A DNA stretch of 64,000 nucleotides from Propionibacteriaceae bacterium. Lineage in GTDB: Bacteria > Actinomycetota > Actinomycetes > Propionibacteriales > Propionibacteriaceae. Position 1 is the stretch's first letter. Each line of letters starts with the position of its first letter. A model generated the notes under the pieces. It was not told the DNA's origin, did not search any database, and saw only the letters and a program-made list of their open reading frames with translations. A program made the translations under genes and the position numbers. Shown piece after piece: positions 1-9,439 of the stretch. The stretch is taken from contig WRIJ01000010.1 of the NCBI GenBank assembly GCA_009782785.1, positions 1 to 64,000 on the forward strand, read 5' to 3'.

Positions 1-281
1 CCCGGTGTTACAAGTTGGATTTCTTCCGACTGAAGTATAGCTGAATCTTTCTTGTGGACAATGGGGATTCTGGACCCCGCGAGTCGCTTCGCTCCGCGGG
101 GTGACGGGGATTGCGTTTAATGGATTCCTGCGGTGGTGAGCGCAGGGAGATGGAGTTGAGGGAATTGGGGGAGCTAGTGGTCGAATGGCGAAGACCCAGC
201 AGCTATGAGTGGTCTCATGTGCTGTGGGTTGAGTCGAAGCGTTCGGGCGTCACGGAGGACCGTACCTGGTAGATTTCACTC

Positions 282-779
282 ATGATAAAGAAACTTGTGG
301 CTATGGCCAGTGTTGTTCTGCTGGGGATTGGGTTGACGGGATGCGGTGGAGGTTCCACTGGCACCGGGGATACACCGGGAACCGATGATACTAACGCGCA
401 AGACACGTACGCGGTGGGTGAAACCTTCACCTACAAGGAGGCTGAGATCACGGTCCTGGCGGTGGAAAGAAACTACGTGGATGAGGGCATGTATCGTCCC
501 GCCGATGAGGGCATGGAGTACGTGAAAATCGATGTTCGCATCGTCAGCGGTACGGGTGATGACATCCAAGGGAACCCTTTCAATTGGAATGTCGTTGGTT
601 CTGATAACGTACGCCACCAAAGCTTGGACAACTGTGACATGGAGATTGCACTGTGTGGCGGAGAGGTACAACCCGGTGACGTCATCACTGGATCCGTTGT
701 GTTCGAAGTGCCAGTTGGTGAGCAGATCGAGATTCTCTACCAGGAACCCCTGCAACCCATCATCCACATTACGGCCTGA
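282..779 (+). CDS. Lipoprotein, DUF4352/telokin-like domain
   Basis: Signal peptide with lipobox (LTGCGGG); 'GETFTYKEAEITVLAVE...YVKIDVRI' resembles the DUF4352 pattern. Confidence 0.75.
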   Translation: MIKKLVAMASVVLLGIGLTGCGGGSTGTGDTPGTDDTNAQDTYAVGETFTYKEAEITVLAVERNYVDEGMYRPADEGMEYVKIDVRIVSGTGDDIQGNPFNWNVVGSDNVRHQSLDNCDMEIALCGGEVQPGDVITGSVVFEVPVGEQIEILYQEPLQPIIHITA

Positions 780-1051
780 GAACGTACGTTGTCCTCAGTG
801 GATTTCTAGTTCGGTGGTCTGCCACTGCACTCCTATGAGTCCCGAAAGACTCTTCATTGTTGGGCTGTGGATTCTGGATTCCGCGAGTCGCGCTGGCGCG
901 CTCCGCGGAAAGACGGGGTGGGTGTAGGTGTGGTTCTGCGAGTCGCGGAGCCTCTGTTCCTCAGTTCGTTTGCCAACCAGTCACCATAGTTGCCATCTGG
1001 TGTCAAATGGCATCATTTGATAGAGTTGGTCTATCACGCCAGGAGGTAGTC

Positions 1052-1318
1052 ATGAGCACAGTCACAGTACGTATGGATGAAACACTGAAGAAGGATGCCG
1101 AAAGCATCACCCAACGGTACGGGATCAACCTGCCCACAGCATTTAGGATGTTCGCTGCTGAAATCGTACGGACAAAATCAGTGCCCGTCTCTTTGGACTA
1201 CCAACCCCATCCCACCTTTGGATTAACCGGACAGGCATATCTTGATCACCTGTACGAAGCAAAGAGGAGAATAGAAGCGGGCGACCGGGGCACAGTGCAC
1301 GAACTCATTGAGGTCTAG
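1052..1318 (+). CDS. RelB/DinJ family antitoxin
   Basis: MSTVTVRMDETLKKDAESITQRYGINLPTAFRMFAAEIVRTKSVPV is typical RelB/DinJ RHH; AGGAGG upstream of ATG 1052; overlaps the toxin ORF. Confidence 0.85.
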   Translation: MSTVTVRMDETLKKDAESITQRYGINLPTAFRMFAAEIVRTKSVPVSLDYQPHPTFGLTGQAYLDHLYEAKRRIEAGDRGTVHELIEV

Positions 1319-1577
1319 ACTGCCCATTCGGTTTGATGATATTGCCTGGGTTCAATACACACAGTGGCAAAACCTGGATAGGAAAACTCTCAAACGAATC
1401 AACCAACTCCTTAAATCATTAAGACGAAACGGTCTGAATTCAATCGGAAAAGTCGAACGGCTCCGCGGTGATCTGTCAGGGTTCTACTCTGTTCGAATCG
1501 ATGAAAAGAACCGTCTCGTCTTTCAGTTGGAGGATGATGACGTGATCATCATTTCTTGTTCAGGCCATTACGAATAG
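1308..1577 (+). CDS. Txe/YoeB family toxin
   Basis: YoeB-like 'KTLKRINQLLKSLRRNG...KVERLRGDLSGFYSVRIDEKNRLVFQLEDDDVIIISCSGHYE'; overlaps antitoxin gene. Confidence 0.88.
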   Translation: MRSRLPIRFDDIAWVQYTQWQNLDRKTLKRINQLLKSLRRNGLNSIGKVERLRGDLSGFYSVRIDEKNRLVFQLEDDDVIIISCSGHYE

Positions 1578-1627
1578 GGAAGCACCGTACTGCAATAACA
1601 ATGAAGAATCCTCACTATACTTGAGGA

Positions 1628-2449
1628 ATGTTCTTTAAGAAAAAAGCTCCGCAAGATTCTGCTCCTCTGGACCGTCACGGCAACACTCCACTGCATCTAG
1701 CAGTCGGCAAGTACGATCCCGACGCTGTACGAGCCCTGCTCGCTGAAGGAGCAAAACCACGCGCTCGCAATACATACGGGCATACGCCACTCGAGCACGG
1801 GATGGCCTTGGCTGAAAACTACATCATCGAAGAGCTAGCTGAGATCGCAGAGATCCTGCTCGCTGCAGGAACCCCCATCACCAAGGGGATGAAAACGAGT
1901 CTGACTAAATTAGGCACAAGTTTTGAGTTTGCCCGCGAAGCCTTCGACAAGGAATCACTGCCAGACACCGAGGCAGCACTCACGAAGCTCTACACCCTTC
2001 TCGGCGTCCCACCCGTACCTCGGCGAAGCATGCACGATGGAATCACACCCATCACCGCCGAGCCTGGCCCATGGAAACAACAATTCCTCGAACTGGAAGA
2101 CAAGCTTGTTCCTGCTCAAGGTTCGGCACAAACAGTACAAGGGGAGGTCATCAGAATCGCAGGACGGATATACGACGAGACCTACCACAATGGGGGAATG
2201 AATTGGGATGACGACTATCGCGCTATGGCGGATTTCTATCTCAGCACCCTCAGTTCGGGCACACCATTGCCGCCAGCAGAACTCGATGAAGCAGCGTCCA
2301 TGATTGATGTCCTGCGCATGGCTGGTGATCTCATCAAAGACGATGGTTCGTGCATCGATGATGTCCAACGCTTGTGGGCACTTGCCACCGACTGGGTGCT
2401 GGCCAACCCCGAACCGATCACCCTAGAAACACCGACGTACAACCGCTAA
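1628..2449 (+). CDS. Ankyrin-repeat protein
   Basis: N-terminal 'DRHGNTPLHLAVGKYDPDAVRALLAEGAKPRARNTYGHTPLEHGM' ankyrin repeats. Confidence 0.8.
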   Translation: MFFKKKAPQDSAPLDRHGNTPLHLAVGKYDPDAVRALLAEGAKPRARNTYGHTPLEHGMALAENYIIEELAEIAEILLAAGTPITKGMKTSLTKLGTSFEFAREAFDKESLPDTEAALTKLYTLLGVPPVPRRSMHDGITPITAEPGPWKQQFLELEDKLVPAQGSAQTVQGEVIRIAGRIYDETYHNGGMNWDDDYRAMADFYLSTLSSGTPLPPAELDEAASMIDVLRMAGDLIKDDGSCIDDVQRLWALATDWVLANPEPITLETPTYNR

Positions 2450-2538
2450 CTATCACAACACACAATACGCAAGGCACGTCCCCGGGGACTGCGGAGACCC
2501 TGCCCGTACCTACTGTGGAATTCAACTAGAATCACTGT

Positions 2539-3684
2539 GTGAAGAAACACACTTTGGCGATCCTCGCCGCGATAGTTGGAATCATTTTCATCGTACTGGG
2601 AGTGACATCACTGGGGGACAAGCCACACGTGGAGTACGGTGGCATCACCTTCGATGGGATCACTCTCCTTCTCATCGGTGCTCTCATCTGTGTTGCAGGT
2701 CTTCTTAATTTTCTCTCCAGTCGCCCAACACCTGAAGGAAAAGAACCTTCACCATCCTGGTATATACCGTCTGCCCCACAGTCCGTCTCCGATGTCGACA
2801 AAGCCATCCAAGAGCTCGGCATCACCATGGAAGAAATTAAGCAGTACGCCGACACTTTCGTCGCTAAGACCTCGCTGCCATGCATCGTACTTTCCCCAGT
2901 ACGACGAGCCACTGGCGTACTGGATTCAAAATTTGGGGGAACTCCGTACCTCCCACCAGGATTCAACTATCCACACAACGAGAATCCTGACGGCCCGGGT
3001 CAACCGTTGAAACTACTTGCCCAACTCAATTTCTCTACCCTTCCGCAGGTCGATTGGGGTGACCAGAACATCCCGACAACCGGAATCCTCCAGTTTTATA
3101 TCACGAAAGAGATGGAATTGGATGGCGATTTGAGCATTTTCGGCGCTGACATCGACGACCCACATAATCAACAAGGGTTCCGGGTTGTCTATCACCGCAG
3201 CGTGATTGAAGACCCTGCCATGTGGCAGGATCCTCCCGCTGTTGACGACCTACCAGGCGACTATTTTCCCTTCGAGGGTGAGCTCGCTATCGAAGCCAAG
3301 GCCACCATGGTGGGGATGACACCTAGCGACCATCTTTTCGCCGAGAGATTCTCTGCTGAAATGGCCATTGACCTGCCCGAGGAGCAGTACGATATCTTGC
3401 AAGCTGCTGTCATTGATTACCTGCTCGGTTTGGATACCTTGGACGGCCATCGCATTGGTGGCTATCCGCTATTTTTTCAAAACGATCCTCGCGAATTCGA
3501 CCCTGTGGATGCACCCACACTGCTGCTCCAGATGGACACTGACGCTGATGACACCGGTGATACCTACGACATCATGTGGGGTGATGCAGGGATTGCCCAT
3601 TTCTTTGCCGGGGTTGAAGACTTCGCCACCTGTGATGACCCTGCCATCTTGTCGACGGCTGCTTTCAGTTGGGAATGCATGTAG
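2539..3684 (+). CDS. DUF1963 (YwqG-like) protein with N-terminal transmembrane hairpin
   Basis: 'SKFGGTPYLPPGFNYPHNENPDGPGQPLKLLAQLNFSTLPQ...GILQFYIT' is YwqG/DUF1963-like; two N-terminal hydrophobic helices. Confidence 0.75.
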   Translation: MKKHTLAILAAIVGIIFIVLGVTSLGDKPHVEYGGITFDGITLLLIGALICVAGLLNFLSSRPTPEGKEPSPSWYIPSAPQSVSDVDKAIQELGITMEEIKQYADTFVAKTSLPCIVLSPVRRATGVLDSKFGGTPYLPPGFNYPHNENPDGPGQPLKLLAQLNFSTLPQVDWGDQNIPTTGILQFYITKEMELDGDLSIFGADIDDPHNQQGFRVVYHRSVIEDPAMWQDPPAVDDLPGDYFPFEGELAIEAKATMVGMTPSDHLFAERFSAEMAIDLPEEQYDILQAAVIDYLLGLDTLDGHRIGGYPLFFQNDPREFDPVDAPTLLLQMDTDADDTGDTYDIMWGDAGIAHFFAGVEDFATCDDPAILSTAAFSWECM

Positions 3685-3841
3685 TTGGGTCGTCGTTCAC
3701 CCTCGGGGGTACACTCAACACCCTTGGCCGGTGATGGACCCTGCGAGACGGCGCTTCGCCCGTCCGCAGGGTGACGAACTTGGGGGGTGCAGGGTGACGG
3801 ATTTGGGGGGGTGCAGGGTGGCAGAAAAAGAAGGCCAACAA

Positions 3842-4915
3842 CTAAGTTCCGCGAAGGACCTCCATCAAAGGCAGGTTGATAAACAACACATCGCGCCCGA
3901 CCTTCAGTTCTTTCAGTACGCCGATCTCCACGAGCCCTTTCAGCCATTTGGACGCTGTGGGGCGCGACACATCACAGGCAGCCATGACCTCACGCGACCT
4001 CGCATAAGGTTGCTCCATCAACACCCCCGCCAGATCATGGTTCGCTGAACCGACCACGAGACGTACCTGATCCAACAGAGCAGTATGAACACCTTGGATC
4101 TCATCAATGATCGCCGTGGTACGTACCGCCGTCGAGCGCACCCCATCGACGATATATAAAATCCAATCCTCCCATTTCCCTGTTGAAGTCACCTGGTGGA
4201 TGAGCCGATAATACGTGTCCTTGGTTTCGATAATGTGCCGCGACAAATACAGCAAAGGCAGATGTAGGACACCCGCATCGCACAACATGAGTACGTTCAT
4301 GATGCGCCCAGTACGACCGTTGCCATCAGAAAACGGGTGAATAGCTTCGAACTGATAGTGAGCCACAGCCATGCGTACGATCGGATCCAGGTCAGACTCC
4401 TCATTGAGAAACCAACTCCAATTGTCGCGCAACTTCTCGAGGGCATCCTCATTCACTGGTGGCGTGTAGACCCGCCGCCGATTACCCACATCCCCGATAT
4501 AAACTTCACCGCGACGAAACCCTTCATCATGCCCACGAATGACCGCGCAAATCTCGAGGGCAGTATTCGCAGTCAATGGACGACGCCCGATCTGCTCCCA
4601 TCCCTCATGGAGCGCCGAGCGATAACGCAGCGCCTCCCTGGTCGCTGGAGACACATTACTGGTGGTGGCCAGGCCCGAAAACAGCTCATCAGTCGTGGTC
4701 ACAATGTTTTCGATCTCCGAGGAAGCTTGGGCTTCCAGCAGTGGAATAGCATTAATCAGTACGGTCGGATTCGGCAATCCTTGAGCACGAATATCGAAAC
4801 GGGCTAAAGCATCACGCGCTGCAATCGTATGTTTCAGTACGCGCCGGGTCTCCAACTCTGCGGCCGGGGGAAGCAAAGTGAGAGTGTCGTAGGGTACTTC
4901 AGGATTCCACACCAT
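3842..4915 (-). CDS. Fic family protein (AMP-transferase fold) with C-terminal wHTH
   Basis: Fic motif HPFSDGNGRTGR; N-terminal SSEIEN inhibitory-type motif; C-terminal 'AACDVSRPTASKWLKGLVEIGVLKEL' wHTH. Confidence 0.92.
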   Translation of the reverse strand: MVWNPEVPYDTLTLLPPAAELETRRVLKHTIAARDALARFDIRAQGLPNPTVLINAIPLLEAQASSEIENIVTTTDELFSGLATTSNVSPATREALRYRSALHEGWEQIGRRPLTANTALEICAVIRGHDEGFRRGEVYIGDVGNRRRVYTPPVNEDALEKLRDNWSWFLNEESDLDPIVRMAVAHYQFEAIHPFSDGNGRTGRIMNVLMLCDAGVLHLPLLYLSRHIIETKDTYYRLIHQVTSTGKWEDWILYIVDGVRSTAVRTTAIIDEIQGVHTALLDQVRLVVGSANHDLAGVLMEQPYARSREVMAACDVSRPTASKWLKGLVEIGVLKELKVGRDVLFINLPLMEVLRGT

Positions 4916-5215
4916 GAGAACACTCTAGCAATAGGTAAAGAATTGCGCGAATATTTTACATGTTTTGTCGATGTGTCAAAGAACTTTACCTATTCGCACC
5001 GAAACACTCCTGGCCCACAGCCCCCAGGCCCGTGACCTAGCTCACAAACCCATTCAATAGATAGACAGCCTTCCCACAAAGGCAATGAATGTCTATAGTT
5101 GACTCCACGAGTTCAAGACGGCAACGTCGCCGCGATGATCACGAGCACTCTGCCACCAGAGTCACTCGCATCAAGTGACGCGTTACCGCCTGTTCCCCAT
5201 GAAATGGAGCCAGAA

Positions 5216-6949
5216 ATGAAGAAGGTATTGATTGCCAACCGCGGCGAGATCGCTGTGCGTGTTATCCGAGCTTGCTCGTCGTATGGTCTGCAGTCTGTAG
5301 CGGTATATTCCGACACTGATGCTGGAGCAATGCATGTTCGACTGGCCGACGAAGCTTATGCCCTCGAAGGTCGTACCGCCCTAGAAACCTACCTCGACGC
5401 CGACAAGATACTTGCTGCCGCCAAGGCTTCAGGTGCTGACGCTATCCACCCCGGGTACGGTTTCCTCTCCGAGAGAGCCGATTTTGCTCAAGCAGTCGAA
5501 GACGCCGGCCTGACCTGGATAGGACCAACACCAGACAACATCGCCATGCTCGGTGACAAGGTTGCCGCGCGTACGATCGCAGAAAAAGTGGGAGCCCCCC
5601 TGGTTCCAGGAACACCTGGCCCAGTAGAAACCGTGGAAGAAGCCCGCGCCTTCGCCGACCAGCACGGGTACCCGATCGCCATCAAGGCCGCCTTCGGTGG
5701 TGGTGGCCGAGGGCTCAAAGTTGTTCACGACCCCAAAGACTTGGAACTGCGCTACGAATCAGCGGTCTCCGAAGCCATCACAGCCTTCGGTCGCGGAGAA
5801 TGCTATGTGGAACGATTCGTTGATCGTCCCCGCCACGTCGAGACACAGATCCTCGGTGACGGTAAAGGCCGCGTCGTTGTCATCGGTACGCGCGACTGCT
5901 CCTCACAGCGTCGCCACCAGAAAGTCATCGAAGAAGCACCAGCACCGTTCATCACCAAAGAACAGTTCGACAAGCTCATGGCCGCCTCCAAGGCCATCGG
6001 TGAAGAAGTCAACTATCGCGGTGCAGGCACCATGGAGTTCATGCTCGGCTCTGACGGGCTGCTCTCCTTCCTCGAAGTCAACACCCGCCTCCAGGTCGAA
6101 CACCCCGTGACCGAAGAAGTCACTGGCATCGACCTCGTCGCCTGGCAGTTCCGTATTGCTGAAGGTGAGTCACTCGATGAGCTGCCTGACGTCATACCGT
6201 ACGAAGGTCACGCGATCGAATTCCGTATCAACGCTGAAGATCCCGGACGAAACTTCCTGCCACAAAGCGGGGAATATACCCGTTTCGATGTCCCCGGTGG
6301 TCCACACGTACGCGTGGATGCTGGTGTGGGATCTAATGGTGAAATCTCCCCAGACTTCGACTCAATGATCGCCAAAGTCGTCGTGTGGGGCAAAGACCGT
6401 GAAGACGCTATCACGCGAAGCCGTCAAGCCATGAAAGAGTGCGTGATCGAAGGGATACCCACCCTCGTACCCTTCCATAGCCGTATGCTCGAAGAGCCCG
6501 GTTTCACCGCAACTAAAGCCAAAGACTTCAAGGTGCACACCAACTGGATCGAAACAGAATGCACCTGGTTGGATGACATGGCCGTACCCCTTCCTGCTGG
6601 TGTCAAGAAAGACGAGATCGTCCGCGAATGGCTCGAGATCGACGGAAAGTGGATGCGTGTGGGCTTCCCCACCTCACTGATCGGTGCTGGTGGCGGCGGT
6701 GGAGGCGGCGGTGCCAAAGCTGCTGCAGCTCCCGACCTGGCCGGTGCTGTGAAATCAGCGATGAACGGTGTAGTGAAATCCTGGCAGAAAGCCAACGGCG
6801 ACGCGGTTGCCGAAGGTGAAACCATCGGCGTACTCGAAGCCATGAAGATGGAGATGCCCATCGTCGCTGACCATGGTGGCACCTTCACCCAAGTGGTTGA
6901 AGCCGGTACGACCGTCAAAGAAGGCCAAGCTATTGCTACGATTGTCTAA
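5216..6949 (+). CDS. Acetyl/propionyl-CoA carboxylase alpha subunit (biotin carboxylase + BCCP)
   Basis: KKVLIANRGEIAVRVIRA N-terminus; biotinylation motif EAMKMEM at C-terminus; RBS before ATG 5216. Confidence 0.95.
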   Translation: MKKVLIANRGEIAVRVIRACSSYGLQSVAVYSDTDAGAMHVRLADEAYALEGRTALETYLDADKILAAAKASGADAIHPGYGFLSERADFAQAVEDAGLTWIGPTPDNIAMLGDKVAARTIAEKVGAPLVPGTPGPVETVEEARAFADQHGYPIAIKAAFGGGGRGLKVVHDPKDLELRYESAVSEAITAFGRGECYVERFVDRPRHVETQILGDGKGRVVVIGTRDCSSQRRHQKVIEEAPAPFITKEQFDKLMAASKAIGEEVNYRGAGTMEFMLGSDGLLSFLEVNTRLQVEHPVTEEVTGIDLVAWQFRIAEGESLDELPDVIPYEGHAIEFRINAEDPGRNFLPQSGEYTRFDVPGGPHVRVDAGVGSNGEISPDFDSMIAKVVVWGKDREDAITRSRQAMKECVIEGIPTLVPFHSRMLEEPGFTATKAKDFKVHTNWIETECTWLDDMAVPLPAGVKKDEIVREWLEIDGKWMRVGFPTSLIGAGGGGGGGGAKAAAAPDLAGAVKSAMNGVVKSWQKANGDAVAEGETIGVLEAMKMEMPIVADHGGTFTQVVEAGTTVKEGQAIATIV

Positions 6950-6969
6950 ACATCTCTTTTGACTAAGGG

Positions 6970-7000
6970 CAACCCCCGTACTTGTCAAGTACGGGGGTTG
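6970..7000 (+). terminator. Hairpin, likely terminator of the carboxylase gene
   Basis: Perfect 15-bp inverted repeat CAACCCCCGTACTTG-T-CAAGTACGGGGGTTG directly after the stop codon. Confidence 0.75.
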
Positions 7001-7446
7001 CTCTATTCTGTTGAAAACCAAGTCCCCCATCAGACCCACCCCGTCATGCTGCGCGAAGTCGCAGCATCCATGAGCTGACCACGGAGAAATACCAAGTCCC
7101 CCATCAGAACGGGGAATTCTGTGGGGGACTTCTCTCGTGACTAGCGCCGAGCCCGGACGAGCAATGCGCACCTGTTATGCGTCAGAGTGGTATATGGGAT
7201 TACATGCTTCTCCCGGGGGTATTGGACACTACATGAGTCGGACAGGTTGCGTGGCTGGGAGAACCTACTCCTTGGGGGGTGTTAAAGAATATGCATACAG
7301 GGAGGAAACCTATCGGCGTGCCGGCCGAGGTCGATATTGCAGTTGCTAGGGTGTTCATCTGCGTACCTCTCTTTCCTGTCGTGAGACTAGTCTGACCCAC
7401 CGGCTTTGAGAAACCTCTAAGAATATGGTTGGGTTCTGCTCTGGAT

Positions 7447-7640
7447 ATGCCGCTGGCGCGTCATATCCAGAGCATCACCCACCCATGTGGTTGATCTATT
7501 GCAGTCCAACAGTAAGTACAGACAGAGCGGTGTATGCCGCTGACGCGTCATACGCCGAGCATTCTCTGTTCATATGGTTAATCTATTGCGGTACAACAGT
7601 AAGTACAGATAGTGCGGTTTTTCCCGCTGGCGCGCCCGAA
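7447..7640. repeat. ~87-bp tandem repeat (about 2.2 copies) with internal hairpin
   Basis: ATGCCGCTGGCGCGTCAT at 7447 recurs at 7534 (ATGCCGCTGACGCGTCAT) and degenerately at ~7621 (TTCCCGCTGGCGCGCCC); 'ATCTATTGC.GT.CAACAGTAAGTACAGA' also repeats with period 87. Confidence 0.85.
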
Positions 7641-7686
7641 CAAAAGCACAGAGGAGAAACCTGGGGAGGTGCAGCGCGGACATCGG

Positions 7687-7760
7687 TGGGTCTAGGTGGA
7701 CTTGAACCACCGACCTCTGCCTTATCAGGGCAGCGCTCTAACCGTCTGAGCTATAGACCC
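7687..7760 (-). tRNA. tRNA-Ile (GAT)
   Basis: Minus strand GGGTCTATAGCTCAGACGGTTAGAGCGCTGCCCTGATAAGGCAGAGGTCGGTGGTTCAAGTCCACCTAGACCCA; anticodon loop CTGATAA; full cloverleaf. Confidence 0.95.
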
Positions 7761-7807
7761 GCGATGGGCAACTCTATCAAGGCCAACTGCGTACGCCCAA
7801 ATTCGGA

Positions 7808-8404
7808 CTAGATCCAACCATTATCGCGAGCAATGATGAGGGCCTGGACGCGATTAGCAGCACCCAGTTTCGCCATGATCGAGGAGACATAGTTGTTGAT
7901 CGTTCCAGGACTGAGATGCATCACCTTGGAGATCTCTGCCGTCGTACCCACACGTGCAACAGTTCTCAACACATCGGTCTCCCGAGCAGTCAACGGGGAA
8001 TTGTTTTCCTGGTTAGCCATCTGCGGTTCAATGAGTCGCTTTCCGGCATGAACCTGTTCAATTGCTTGAACGATGTCAGAGAAAGGAAGGTCTTTGCTGA
8101 GATAAGCCCAAGCGCCATACTCGTACGCACGGAAGCGATACCCGGGAAGATCCTGGCCAGTCAACAAGATGGAGCGACACTGCGGGACGCAAGACCGCAA
8201 CTGCTCAATCATGTGGAATCCAGCATCATCAGGAAGCTGCATATCGATCAAGGCAACATCAGGCTGGTGAACCCAAGCCAGATTGATTGCTTCCCGAACA
8301 GAGGACGCGGGTGCCGCGACATTGATATTTTCTTGCCTGTTGAGCATGACCGTGAAGGCATCTCTCACTGAGGCGTGGGACTCCACGAGTAGTACTGAAG
8401 TCAT
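7808..8404 (-). CDS. NarL/FixJ-type response regulator (receiver + LuxR HTH)
   Basis: Receiver 'VALIDMQLPDDAG...ILLTG...AYLSKD' plus LuxR HTH 'LTARETDVLRTVARVGTTAEISKVMHLSPGTINNYVSSIMAKLGAANRVQAL'; internal start MTSVLL preferred. Confidence 0.88.
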   Translation of the reverse strand: MTSVLLVESHASVRDAFTVMLNRQENINVAAPASSVREAINLAWVHQPDVALIDMQLPDDAGFHMIEQLRSCVPQCRSILLTGQDLPGYRFRAYEYGAWAYLSKDLPFSDIVQAIEQVHAGKRLIEPQMANQENNSPLTARETDVLRTVARVGTTAEISKVMHLSPGTINNYVSSIMAKLGAANRVQALIIARDNGWI

Positions 8405-9439
8405 TTCTGTCCCCATCCGCCGAGGGCATCCGGTGCCGAAACAAAAGTGTGATGCAGGGCCTTGGTGGCCCGACAACCAGTGGCTGTCATGATTTCTCCC
8501 ATCTATGAGTGTCATCATTTCGCTGGAAGAGTTCGGGGTGAACTCCTCCTCCCCCGGTGTCTCGTGGTCCTTGTCAGTACGAAAAGCCGTACCTATTCCT
8601 TCCACGTTTATTCCACATTACCTGGGTCATTCAAGGACATTGCCTGAAAGAATTCACGCTCGGTCGTTGACTGGCTCAGTCACGCTTATCGCTATTCCAG
8701 CGCACGAAATGGATGCATTGTTCACCACAGGCCAAACAGGTGAGTTAACTCATCTCAAAGGGTCTACACAATGAGATGGTTGGCCAGGTACTAGACAAAT
8801 GTTGAAAAACCATCATCGGAAACGGGTGGAACAAAGAAAGGTCCCACTCACCAGGTTGCGGTGGGAGGTGCTAGCTGCTCCCACCGCTGAAGGTGGACGA
8901 ACCGAGTTCATCTCACCATCGGCCACAGATAGCCATACTCTTAGGGGGAGGAGCGGTGGCCTATTCTGCGGCACATCTCTGATGTAGTTTTCCTGGACGA
9001 TAGCTTCAGTTGGATAGTCCGCATACCCTGGTTGTACGAGAATCTTTGCGACTCTCGAATCAACCAGTGATGCACATACTATGGTCAAATCCGAGTTGGG
9101 GGCGGACCACCATATCACCAACAATCAGCGTGATCGTCGCAGAGATATTAACCTGCTGATTCTCGTTTTCACAAGGTATTTTGCTCCTCAAGGCCAGTAT
9201 CGTGACCCATCTCACTCATGGTGACCTACATGAGTATGCCCAACACATCCACCGCCAACAGACTCCACAACTGTGGATCATCGCTTACCTGGATTCCTGC
9301 CAAGTCGTGCTGGCGCACTCCGCGGAATGACTTTGTGGGTAGTTGTTGACGTCTGCGGAATGACCCTTTCAGGCCCGGACTGACATAGGATGAGCCACAA
9401 CCCGTACGCTAGATTCTAGCCAGCTGAAGGGAGACAACC

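Noticed and set aside
6424-6918. 164-aa minus ORF antisense to the carboxylase gene
   Set aside because: Typical antisense open frame of a codon-biased gene; no recognisable domain.
7425-7811. 128-aa plus-strand ORF
   Set aside because: Runs antisense through the tRNA-Ile and through the 87-bp tandem repeat.
8813-9124. 103-aa minus ORF in the gene-free region
   Set aside because: Not recognisable and overlaps the stem-loop; insufficient evidence for coding.
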